A stretch of 64,000 bases of DNA from Bimastos eiseni (Eukaryota > Annelida > Clitellata > Crassiclitellata > Lumbricidae): assembly GCA_959347315.1 (NCBI GenBank), contig OY365806.1:21168900-21232899 (forward strand). Reading direction: 5' to 3'. The position numbers were made by a program, and so were the translations under genes. The notes beneath the pieces were generated by a model, which made no database searches, was not told where the DNA came from, and saw nothing but the letters and a program-made list of their open reading frames with translations. Of this stretch, positions 36,901-50,300 are shown piece by piece (the stretch's first letter is position 1; each line of letters begins with the position of its first letter).

Positions 36901-39900
36901 TAAACATTGATTTCGAAATGGCATCATCTTGAATCATCATAGCTTTAAGTTCATCATGTAAAAGGACTCTCGATGTTTTTAAGATGAACACACTAGCGAC
37001 ATCTTTTGCACACCTGCATCTATAAAGCAGCCACTGCAGTATACAACTCCACAAGCAGCCTGCTTCTGTAAATGAACGAATATGCTTGTGCATTGTGCAC
37101 TGGATGCTTGAGGCTAGGAAGCAGTCTCTCCCGTTAATCATTCACTGTCTGGTGCATTTTAGACATCATCTTGGGCAGCAAATTGAACTAATTAGATCGC
37201 CATTTCCTTGCAAAAATCAAACGAGTGTCGCTAACCAGAGTCGCCGTTTATATGCCGCATATACAACTATATGCCAGCATGCCCATAAACATCTGATGTA
37301 ACCCACTGGTACCATATTATGGGTGACATACGACACTATATGTCCCAACTACACGCATATCGAAGTGCTGGCAGGAAAAACGCACTTTACAGTTTTTTTC
37401 AAAAACCAAGATTTCCCACCTCGAATCATCTGATCCTGCGCCTTCCGAGTCTCAATCAAAACAACATCCACTTTAGCAGCTACTTTCCTCTCTCTGACCA
37501 TCTGGCAATCGGACTCGGACCTTCTTCTGACTACTCTTGACAGCCTTCCGATTATACGCATCGCTCGTGAATAAGCTTCGCTGAGTAGGCTATAATTAAT
37601 CTGTGACCTATCATTTTGACCTTTCGCCCTTTATGTCGGTCTACATGTATGTACGTGTACATTAGGGCGGTGAGAATAATGAAGTTACATGTCAGAATGG
37701 ACAGGGCATACATAAGTCGTCTATTATCACAGTTCACACTATAGCCTTGGCCTTAGATAAAATAATAATGGATTTGAGGCGCTCAATGACCACTAAAAAC
37801 GACAGTTCCACTTGTGGAAAATAGTATGACATGGAAAAGGAAGAAAACTGGGATATAGACAGCACATAGAGTAAAATGAAAAACTTCTGCTACGAGAGAA
37901 AATTAAACATAAGAAAGTGCTACAGTGGAAGAACCTGTTGCTGTTCCTCGGTCGTTATAAAATACAGAGGAATCTAAGTATTGACATACTACAGCGTGTG
38001 TTGTCAGTTATGATATAGACGGAGAGTTTGTTTGTTCAATAGTATCGCCTCCTACATCTAAGATCAATCCAAACTTGCAAACAACTCACTGCAAAGGATT
38101 GCGGCTGCAATTGCAAATGCAGTTTTTACCACATGCTGGACTAGCGAATGAAGATAACTGATTGTACGTTAACATTGACGGGAATACACGTGGTAGAGAA
38201 CGAAAGAGACTCAAGAAAGATTATAGGGTCAGTCTGCTTGAACCCAAAACAGAAGTTGTAGTTTGATTGAGAATCCTCTGATTGAGATTCTTACCTATGA
38301 AAGAAGGGAGCACACCCTCCATGGGCAGAGAGGATACAAGCCGCTTGGTACCGAGTCCAATCCACTGCAGTCAGACAGCTCCATGCTCCAATCTTAATCC
38401 TAGAGACAGCTACAGACAGCTTCAACTCATTTAGTCAACGAAGATTAAATGAGCTGAAAAGAAGCTATTTCATAAGGCAGTTGAGATATGACGATGAAAT
38501 TCTGGAACTTGTCAGGTTGTTATTTGAGCTCTTAGTAGAAAGACTGCGTCAGACCTACTATTGTGTAAAAGTTTGCTAGACAATTAACATCAATATGAAT
38601 CATCTGTGTCTTAAGACGAAAAACCGGAAATAAAGTTACTTTCCTTTCTAAGCAGAATTAACTAGTCGGCCTAATTAAAAGAGAACGAGACTGGACAGAT
38701 TTTAACATAATTTGAAACTGAATAGTTAATTACTTTTTTCAATAACTTTGAATGGTTTCGCAAACACGACTTTATTCCTATTTCCTATTCTGAATGTATG
38801 TGTGTGCGTGTGTTTATCAGGGCAAAGCGCCTCAGCGAAAGCGTGTGCTGAAGAAAAGCTGCTTAGAATAGCCAACAGCAAAATCGGATATTTGACCAGT
38901 GACTTTACCCTCTCCACGGAAATGGGTTCGAGTCGCTGTCCTTGGCATATCATTGCCCTTCCGGGTCAGCGCATTAACGTAACACTCTTCAACCTCAGAA
39001 CGGCGCCTTTCGAAGCGACGGCCAACACTTCCACTTCCGGTTCGGTGTTCTCGCTCACCGGAACTCGAACGAAACGCTGTCCTAACATTCTTGCCACCGT
39101 TAGAGAATCCACGATAGGTGGCGCCATCGTGGAGGAAATCATCTGTGCCTCTGTCTTTCGAGAAACAACGGCCTACCTGTCGCAGGCAAACAGTCTAACG
39201 ATTGTCATGTTACCCACAAAGGGTACAGCCGTCCACTCAAGCATAAAATACATCATCAAATACGAAGGTAAGATACTTAATTGGGCTACAGTTATGATCA
39301 CGTGCATCGACTGTGTCATAGAGATTTACCAGCGAACATAACAACTTCATTCCACATGTACACGTGACCGAACCCCAAAAGGATGACCTTTGCAGCTAAA
39401 CTGACCCAGTGACCTCTGGCCTTGCGAAATTGGTTTATGTAGCGCTAATCGCGGCTATACATGTGTGGCCCTGAGATTGTGCATTTACATAATGCATTTA
39501 CGTCTAGTTTAAGTGAACCCGACTTAGACTTCTTCTTCTTGGTATCTCTAATCAATCTCTCTGACACAATGCAGCGCTCACGAATAAACTGATGCCCTGC
39601 GCCTAACTTTTATGATTTTTATTTATGACTTACATTATGTGCTCTGTAGAATTTCAGACGACGATTACGTCTTTAGCGATGATCTTCATAAATTTGTTCC
39701 ATTAAATCATATATATTACGCCTACTGATGCGCCTGTGGTATATTATATATATATAGGTTATATATATATATATATATATATATATTGCATACATTCTAT
39801 GATGCATCCATGACATACTGTAGGCCTATATTGTATATTAATATAGACCTTCACGTATTTCAAGGAACTTATGCCTAGATTATTCTTCGAGTGCATGCTG

Positions 39901-41334
39901 CCTCCGTTTGATTAGCATATAATGTACCTTAATTAGCCACAATTAAATGCATTTAATTGACTCAAGGACCAACTGTCGGCTGCTTATCTCATCGCCGACG
40001 AGTATGATCCTACGAAACGGAAGCTGTTCACTGTCACGTAGTCACGTAATACGCAGGCCGTGTTGTTCTTTATTGCCTCCGGCGCTCAAGACATAAGGAC
40101 CGAAGACACGACAACGAAGCCTTAGGCAGATAGGCAACTAGTATGAAGAATACCAGAGGGAAGTATACAGACTGACGCAGACAGAGAGAGAGAGAGAGAG
40201 ATCTTAGTGAAGATAATTACACGTCCTGTTAAGGACTCAGAGAGACAGAGGTAACCCGACAGACAGACAGACAAGACAGACAAAGAGGCGGACCAAGAAG
40301 AGACACAGAGAGAGACAGAGACAGAGAGAGGTAACAATCGAGGCTCACAATGAGGCAGAGACGAAGAAAGAGACTGCAGAGGCAGAGAGAGGAAGGGGAA
40401 GGCAAGGGTCGAGGCTCACAATGAGGCAGATAGGAAGAGAGAGAGAGAGAGAGAGAGACAGCGAGACAAAGACAGAGGCAGAGAGAGGGAGGGGAGGCAA
40501 AGGTCGAGGTTCAAAATGAGGCAGAGAGTAAGAGAGACAGAGACAGATAGAGGACTCGACGCTGACAAGGAGGCAGACAGGAAGACAGAGAGTACGAGGC
40601 AAGTTCGAGGCTGATATAGGTGCAGATAGGGAGCCCTGGTGAACTCTTGATGCAGTCCTAAGTGTAGGTTCTGTAAAGTGGGTCCAGTGTGTTAGAGCAG
40701 TGGTTAGATGCATATGGCCCCCCTCACCGTTTGTGATGGTTTCGAATGAGTCTAGAATTACCCCAGAGAGGGTAACACATGTCTGTCCAAGATTAAATGA
40801 TCGTAGAGCCAGCAAAACAAATACCCTCGTAGTTTTCAACATCGTTGCATAGTCCAAGGACATAGGCCTAATTAGGATCACAGTGTCACTGCTACTGCAC
40901 AACGCATTCTGGCATTACAAGAGACATAAACACGAAAGCAAGATGAGAATACGATCGTGGACTTCGGATGATGTTATGGGTCCTCTAAGCGTATTCGATG
41001 ATTGGTCTCTCCCGTTATTGCTTAATAAATTCAATTAAAAATAGAACCAGTGGGGAAGACGATGAGTCAAAGAGCTCCCGAAAGTTGACATTATACCTAC
41101 ACGTACATTGTAATTTGATGCAATGATGCATCTGTTTCACGCTTCAGAGCTTTGTATACACGCGTGTCACAACGTATGTTGACGCCTAGTAATGGACCGA
41201 ACTAGCGAAGGAATAAATATAGTTAGAAGCCTATATATATGTGCACTAACGATTTAACGAACAACGGAAATAAAGAACGAATGCAAGAGCGAATCAATGA
41301 ACGAACGATATATATAATAGGCCTAGAGCTTACG

Positions 41335-41393
<59 letters not shown>

Positions 41394-44300
41394 AAACAAC
41401 CGTTGGAGCGATCGAACGACGGATAGCGAAAGAACGATCTTCAAACAAACTAGTGAGTGTGTGATGAAGGAAAGAATGAACGAATGAAGGAAATAACTGT
41501 CACTGAAGGTGTCACAACTCTTCTGATATCATAACATCAAGTAGTAGTTTTGTAACAAATGACCATCAAACATTCTGCATAAGAAACCAATTATCAATAG
41601 AAATATTGTACAGTATTTTTACAGTAACATATAAGCTGGAAGTGCTGCAATAAGTCAACCAAATTTCGGTCGACGGCAACGGCCTCTGTTGTCATAAGCT
41701 GTCGTTAAACCATGGATTAAAGCTAATTTTTTTAAACAACTAGTTCCATATCTAATGACCACAACAATAGAAATGCCTGCTTCTGCAAATGAACGAATAT
41801 GCTTGGGCATTGTGCAGTGGATGCTTGAGGCTAGGAAGCAGTCTCTTCCGTTAATCATTTACTGTGACTTTCCGACATTACTTTCAGCATTTAGGTTGAA
41901 CGCAACTCTCAAATTTAATTAAACTGAGCAGGAACTGCAAACGTGGACCAGCAAATCAAACGTGGACAAGAGACGGATCACTCAGAAGTAAAACGCAAAT
42001 GCTTTCTTGTTCGCAGGAAACATGAAATTAAATTATGGAAAATTATTTGGACAATCAACGTTGGTTAAAATTTGGACCGCTGTGAAAATAGGAAAATTTC
42101 AAAATACGCACACAATATTATAGGTGAATGAAGAAAGTTTAATACGTGCGGCAACTTAGAAGCCTACAATAAAAAAGGGCTCAAACATAAACTCCAGGCA
42201 AACTACTATAAGTTGGTATACTTTACTATGGAAGTCTTTGATGACAGTTGTTCTGTGAATATTCGAGTGATAACTGAAACACAAACACGTTAGGAATAAT
42301 TTTCTGACAGATCGATCATTGGTTAAACTTATCGTCACTCAAAAACTGTTCGTCGTTCCAGGCTTCCAGCCACATATCAATCAAAACCTTTCCTGATGCA
42401 GACACGTGATGACATAAGAGCTCTTACATGTCTTGCCTTCCGTGATCCTACATAACCTTATCTTTGTTAGACGCAATGTCTCATATATCTTATTGTTATG
42501 ACGTTGATTAATGTCTCAATTAATGCTGAACCTTCCCTCCTTGCATCGATTTCCACCCACGTGACTTGACGCTATTCCGCCTCATCTACCACTACCTCTG
42601 CGCTTGCGCAGTACCCTACATCAACGATCTCTGCTGATTTATATTACTAATTCACATTCGTGTCTGTCTTCGCTAAATATTTGAAAGTCACTGCATAGAT
42701 ATATAGTTGTGTGGCATGGTGGCCGTAACGCTCAGTGTGCGCTGAGCGAGCGGGTTCGACCCTCGTCCGAGGCGTCACTGTGTAGGGACCTTGAACAAGT
42801 CCTGCATTACAACTGCAGCTGCGCCGTCGAGGCGTGTGTGTACTTCTGAACTAAACTGTAAGAAAGGTGATATTAAATAACAGTTGTATTGCATTGTATT
42901 GTAAATGGTGAGGTATACATCCACACTCCTGAATAATTAGAAACCATTTTGCAATGCACAGTGTTCATCGTAACTGTAATCGTAATATCTGCACAGCGCC
43001 CAAGAAAGACAAGAAAGACAAATCGCGGAAACGAGCTGAGACTTTTTAAAGACGACGCTGTCTACAGACCGATGCCTTCATATAAGAAACAGGCCTACAG
43101 TCTATTATAATGAATTATAAGGCCACATCTGGACGAAGGAGGAGGATAAATTAGATGAAGACGACGACGACGAAGAGGAAGACGAGCGCCATCTACTGAT
43201 GGTCGACGCAGCAGACGAGGGGAAAACTCAAGTCACCGAGCAAAGTAGATCGGTCATTAAAGAGCAAATTTATGAGCATGATATATTTACGAGACTATGT
43301 ATATAATATTATGATGTCTATTTATAATACATATTAATGAAAGACAAAGATCGGATATATATCTGTATATATATATACAGATAGAAAATAACGGGATTTC
43401 AGATATATAATATATAACTATGTATACATATCCATGACCATAATGCTTAATCATAATAAGATATATATGATATAGATATATATTGATAGGCATTAACAAG
43501 GGGCTGAAACGAGGAAAGCACTGTCATTCCTAGGTGAATCTATAGAAGGAAGTATCTGTATAATATTTTCAGACCTAGAATTCACATCGCGCCCCTTTGC
43601 ATGAGGAGCCTATATGTTCAGAGATCCCTTGAAGCCATTAAAGCCACTTGAGGTTTCTCTGTTAAACTAAGATTGGGTTTCAGTATCAAAAACCAATTAA
43701 AAAGATGTTGTTGCCATCTGTAGTTAAGAAATGTAGGTTAAAGCTTCGTGTTGACAGGTCAAGAATCCAATATTTAAGCATATATATATATAATAATATA
43801 TATACTTACTCAATACCAAATATAATTCACAAGCAAGTGTGATCAAAATGTGGTTGTATACAACACGACTGCAGGTAATAAACGATCAAAGAAACTATCG
43901 TCACAATTGACTTAAGTATAGAAATGCAATGAAGAAACAGGTTTCTGTTTGCGTTGCATGGATGCAGTACTTGATAATGCGAATAGAACGTTGAAAGCAA
44001 AGTGGTGCTATAACGGACTGGAACATCAAAAGAAGAGGCATCCGTATAGACAAACTATAGACAAATCCGACAGCAAACACGTATTTCATTGTCTGATTAG
44101 ATCGGTCAGAGTTAATCGAATGACTTCTACAGAACAGCTGATCAAATGTTGATGCGCGATTGCTTTTAATGCCTAACTATCACACCGGGCACTTAGAGAA
44201 GGTTAGCCTGCTTTTGACTTACTTTTCACATTATGATTTTAGCTGACAGTAAGGAAATAGATGTGATAATACAGTGTGGGTGTTGAAGGAAACTCAAAAT

Positions 44301-47300
44301 ACAGAGATGGTAGGTTTGCATTAGGTTGCTGCTTTGAGAACGATTGTGGTCGAAATTCAGCTCTGATCGATTACATAGAATTTCCTCAAATCACGTTATT
44401 TTATGCTAGAGAAGATTGTAACTGAAAACGCATGATCGTCTGTCGGAATGACTGTTATAAGCTCCGTCGACCGCGTTGCAGCCAGCAACTGCGTTATGAT
44501 GAAATGGTGCTTTGGCGGATAAGACAAGCGAGAACTCACAACATGATTGGTCTCATGTCATGCCGTCGTGGCTTTCGATAAAGTAGCTATTTCGTTACAA
44601 TTAATCATAATAACAATGATGACATTGATAACAGTCCTGCAAAGAACTTTATTACGACCAGCCGAAAGGAACGATACATTAAATACCGAAGATGCTTCTG
44701 ATTGCATAACTGTTACGCTTTTAAATTACTTAGCTTTGCTCTAAATACAGTCAATTGCAGTTAGTTGCAGGAACCCATTAATACAAATGCAAAAAATGAC
44801 TGGTTCTGAAGATTTCTGTATTCTTTAGTTAATTAAGAGTTACCAGTTGAATGGCATTCTTATTAAAAGAAATTATTGATTGTATTTCCACTTGTAAAGA
44901 TTAACACACCTCTACGATGGTCATACTTGAGTTCGACTACAAGATAATAATTCAATCGAGGGTTCCGTGAATGTTACATGGTAGAAAAAATACTTAATCA
45001 GATTTTACTCTAGAGCAGGTTTATGTGTTAAACCATTGTGAACGTTCGCTAAACATGATTAAAATGCTGTTTTGTATCATTTTAAATTAATAAATAATTA
45101 CAATCTTTTATTACTGGCGCACTTGCGAATGACGTAGGCAGGCCGTAGAACTAATTAATACTTTGAAAATGCAATTGGCATGTATTCTCGATTCCCGTTG
45201 TTGTCAGTGGCAGAGTGGCTGCTCTAGACTTATTCAACCTTGAGGATCACGGAGGGGCCGAGGAACTTGACAAAGGGGCCAGACGGTTGTCTGGTTTCTT
45301 TTAAACTGAAAGCTGGCTAAAATTTGGAGGGTACACCGAGGGGCCATTGACTTGTTTGGTGGTTCACTGGACCCGTTCCCTTGTAGAGTCGCCATTGGTT
45401 GTTGTTGTTGGAAGGAGTCACATAGGATTATTGTCAGCATTCAACAAAGGCATAGCCTAATGCTGGTAGGCGCACCCTGTGGTAAAGTGCAATAGGGACT
45501 GGAAGTCACACGAATGGCTGGACAGATGAACATTGGGAGAGGCGTACGTTGCTGATATGAGAAGATATGGAGTGTGTTAGGTGGACGTGAAAGAATTCGA
45601 TGGATTGGTTGTTAAAGCGAAAGACGTTTGGAAGGTAATAAGGAGATAGAGACATTCATCAGAGTACGTTTTGGTTGCTATAGTCATGCTCAATTTTCTT
45701 ACCCATCGTATACTTTAACCTCCGTTATCTCTGAACTCTTATAAATCTGAAATCTCCAGAGACATTTTAACTAATACTGTCCCATGGCAATCACACTTCC
45801 TAATTCATTAGTCTCCAGCAGACTTGACTACTGCAACTGAATACTCTTGATTATTACTACTAAGTAGATCTGTAAAACGTGCAAATGGTTCAAAATTATA
45901 TATATATATTAATATATATAAATATACATATCTTGCCCGAAACGACCCTCTATACATCAGCATATATATCTCAACTGCATTGCATTCAACGCACGTTCTG
46001 ACCATTGAACATATAACAATGCCTCATAATTTTCACAAGTCCAGATGCATGTTTCTTCCGGGCGATCTATTTGTGTTCTGTGCTCATCCCCTACACAAAA
46101 TGGACATCGCACCCGATCTATATCGCTTTGCCTGTATACAAACAGCGTTGATCTCCTGGGATTTCTCAGCCACGACTGGTCAACGGCTCACTGGACTTCA
46201 CCGGTCAGTGGTCAGTTCAGTCTGCTCTGTCAATTCTTTAAATTTAAGACTTAAAGACTAGTTACTTTCTGCTTTTATACCAACCATTGTCGCATGGCCT
46301 CACGCTTCTCTCGTCTATCAGATTTTAACCTCACTTCTCCATTGCATTATACGTGTTGCAATTTAATTGGGGTTTCACTTGAACAACCATAGCCTGGTGC
46401 CTTCGTTATAATTACTATTGTCATCGTCATTAGTATCGTCGTCGTCATCATCAGCATCACTAACGCCATTACCACCATCATCGCATCATCATCATCATTG
46501 TAATTGATCATATATTAATGTCGTGCTAATTAATGAATAAATTTGAAAATTGCGGGAAGCTGGGGAAGGTCAGTCTTTGACTGTTTGTGAAATGGAACAA
46601 AAGAAGGAGGAGGAAGGAGGGTTCTTGATCGATGCTGGTGCCAGTGAATTCTATTGATGAGTATGAGCGTGTGAGAAGGCAACCGCAAACACACGTCTCT
46701 ATTGCTCAGTTTAAATGGATTATGTTTACATAAGATTGGATTAAAATGGATTGCTATTGTACAACTGGAGCGACCGTCAATGTTGATTAAAATTGTCAAT
46801 TTATATAGCGCCACTTCCAAGGAAGCTCATCAGAACCACTTGGTGCCTTAGGCTTTATAATAACTTAGATGTCTAACTTATTGAATCAAGCAATTATAAT
46901 AAATTCATCGTTATTATCATGGTTCATGGGTCGAAGACCCGTAAGTGTCCACTACAACCTTGATCCCCGTTTCCCGAGTTTTCCATTGCCTCTATCTTGG
47001 CATTGGATTTTACGTCAATTTCTTTATTACAGAGTATATACACCCATTCCTTCGACCCTCGCTCTCCTCCCATGGAGAGTATTGGGGCATTGTTATTGGG
47101 ACTTTGCCCTAATATTGTCCATTATCCGAGGCAGCGTTGCCTCCCACGTTAGCTAGCCCTTTTCAGAGTTCCTGCTAAGTCTTTCTACCTATCATCTGGC
47201 AAGAGTTCAGTTTATTTAATTGAACACGTCTAATTAAAATTTGAGTAACGCAAGCAGATATTAATGAAGGGCATTCCGGGCTAAACAGTTTTATAACGAG

Positions 47301-50300
47301 AGATATTTCGATTCAGGAAATAATCCGAAATATATACTTTTGAACTGTAGTCAGACACTGGATGCTCAGACGGCTCGATATGTCGTATGTAAATGACTTG
47401 GTAATAATTATGATTACATCGCGACAAAGTCAGAACAACGTACGAAAAATGGCTTTGTATTAAGTCAAACATGAATCGGGTTGTAGGCCGAGAGCCGTTT
47501 AAATGCTGTGCTTGTAAAAACAATTGTCATACAAAATTATTATATGCTATTGCGGTTGTTGCTTTTGTTTGTATTGTCAGTCAGTATTGTCTTAGCATAT
47601 TTATTTTAGCTTGTAGCCGAAGAGATGACTGAACTGTATATAGTATACAGATCATTCGTTGCCTTTATTTGTATTTATAATCGAACCTAACAACGCAGAC
47701 AGTGCTACAGACCATGTATGGCTAGTATTAGCTGCGTATGCAACGGACGCATTCAATTCAATTCAGTCTCGTTTATTGTAGTCACAGCAAACAGTATTCA
47801 ATGCCCAAACGATACAGATATTTATATCTGTATCGATATCAAGGGATTGAAACCTCGCTGACACCCGAGTAGCAGAATTATCAAAGACAAAAATAAGATA
47901 GCCACCTATTAATATTAGGCCTACTTCTAAACTATGGTAACTTGGATCATCAGACAATTAAAGTCAATAAACCCATAAAAGTCAGCAACCAACCCTTTTA
48001 GAAACCAAACAGATTCTTAAATAGTTAACTAACTTAACTAAAGCGGATGTGTGCACGGGCGATGAGTGGTGAGTAGGGACCATTATTGAAATAATACACG
48101 ATAATCAAGTCATTCGAAGCTCAGCCTGAAACTTACAAGCGTACACAACACTGGGCAGCGACTACAACCATAACAATGCCCGTCATAGTACGATAAAATA
48201 ATGAAAGTAAAGAACAATGATGTGCGAGCAACGCAACACTTTTCCACGCGACTCTAACCGCCTACGATATTAATCAAGACACGCTTCACAATATCTGCAG
48301 TTCCCTCTCTGTCTCCTTCCCTCCTTGAATCGATTTCCAACCACGTGACTTGACGCTATTCCGCCTCATCTACCCCTCCCTCTGCGCTTGCGCAGTACCC
48401 TGGATCAACGATCTCTGCGAGTAATGTAATGTAATACTAATAACAATCTTCGTTTAAGTTAAAACTGATAAACCGCAGCATGATTACAAGTACAGTATAA
48501 ACGAATGATGACGAATTAATACAGGAGGCAAATTTAACCGACGACAGCCACGCAGGGCGCCCATTACGCTATAAATATCATTCTTAACAAACCCCACTGC
48601 CTAGCGAAAGAAGGAAAGAAGTCAACCTTAGGGGATACAGGTCTCGAACTCGGTTCCTCAGCGCTGTGTCCAAGTGTGTTCACCACACCACATGATACTG
48701 CAATGACAGCAATTCTCTAGCATCGTCGTCAATTGCAAGCTACATGTAAATCTAGGATTGTATGTATGTATGTATGTATGTATTTATGTATGTATGTATG
48801 TATGTATGTATGTATATGGCCATTTATTTAGCGCCAGAACCTCACGAAGGCGCTTTGCAAGCGCACAGTCAACTGCGAGGTGTATCATAGAGGTTGTAAT
48901 TGCAGCCTAGCGGTGACAATGTCCACTCGAGACTCGTGGAGTCTGTTTCACTGCAGAGCAATCTCGATCGCATCATTGTGCTGAAAATAGACCGAACTAC
49001 ATTGCAAACATTCAACGATGATATAGCGTGAATAATCTATATGTTATACCCGCATTATGTATATTCTAATGAATCGAACGCCACATACGTCATTCTAGAG
49101 TATAGTCGGAGTCCTGGCGCTATGGCGACGACAATGCGATGTGTATTGAGTTGGTCGTCGATCTCGTTGTCGTCGCTGTTGTCGTTGTCGTTGTTGTTGC
49201 TGCGCGTTTAGCTGAACAGCTGCGCACGATTTGCAGCAGTCATGACGGAACGAAGGAAAGAGAGAGGCAATTATTTTCTGCGGTCATCTGCTCTGGCTGC
49301 AGGTGTGCATGATTACAAGTCATCGTCAACGGACAAATGGTGAACGAAGAGGAAGAGGAGGAAGAGGAAGAGGAGGAGGAGGAGGAGGAGGAGGAAGGGG
49401 AGGAGGAGAAGCGTGACAGCAGGAGGAAATAGAACAGGTGTAGGAGATGTAAGTGAGACAAGAGAAGGACGGATGGAAACAGAGGGAAAATAGGAGGAGT
49501 ATTATGAGACACGAGAAGTCAAAAGGGAGAATAATAATTATATATAATGTAGAAACGAAGGATCGGTTGGTGGACTGATTTGTCCGATTAAACACTGCTT
49601 TTATGAATGGCTTCCTCTTCGACGTTGATGGTTTCGTTGGCGTTCCAGCGGAAGACAACCTCTGCCAAATGCTGCGTTCAATAATTACTCGCGCAGGCGA
49701 CACGAGGCAGGGGAGAGGAGGTACGACGCCCCTCCGCGATTTCTTATTTTTAGCACTCAGCAAGAAAATGACGAACAGAAGGAGACGAGGGTGAAGAAGA
49801 AGAAGAAGAAGAAGAAGGAGAAGTAAAAGGAGAATAATGAGGAGCTAGAAGCGGAGATGGAGAAGGATGAAGGCGAAGACGAAGTGGAGTAGCCCAAGAC
49901 GGTAAATGAATGGAAGAAGGAGTCTAAGAGCCCACTGAATAATGCTGACTATTCCGTCTTACGAATAGAGGAGATTGCTGAATATCGGCTGAAGCTGCCA
50001 GGCCTCCCTTTGCTATGCTATATAAAGAAAACATCTAAGTTGCACTCTTCGTTTACTTTACAACTGATTAATTTCTGTGCACTGCTTAATCTTTAAACCA
50101 GAACTCCATAGCTGTGCTGAAAACATATTCTAAACTGAATATTATGATGAGGTTGAGTGATAAAGATGAATAATTCTGGAAAAAGTCTTCTCTGTCTGCA
50201 AGCTTGATTCTTTTTTGTATTTCCGGTTTATGTTAAAACACGATCCTGTTTCCGTAACCTTTATCCTCGTTTATCTACGACTAACCAGAATTGAATTGAT

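Larger units (their letters stand above)
32441..38820 (+). other. Gene B intron 2
   Basis: Contains GACATG repeats (33070-33200), CCA/CAG triplets (33410-33500), a LINE pair (33917-34760), a C-rich inverted-repeat element (35291-36279), an L2-like fragment (36316-36745) and a dispersed repeat (37055-37150). 37300-38800 shows nothing recognisable. Confidence 0.55.

Noticed and set aside
40345..40902. 185-codon - strand frame
   Set aside because: Half is antisense of a GA-rich repeat and the rest shows no recognisable feature.
42711..42790. Possible tRNA gene
   Set aside because: B-box is good but acceptor and anticodon stems do not form; better read as a SINE head.
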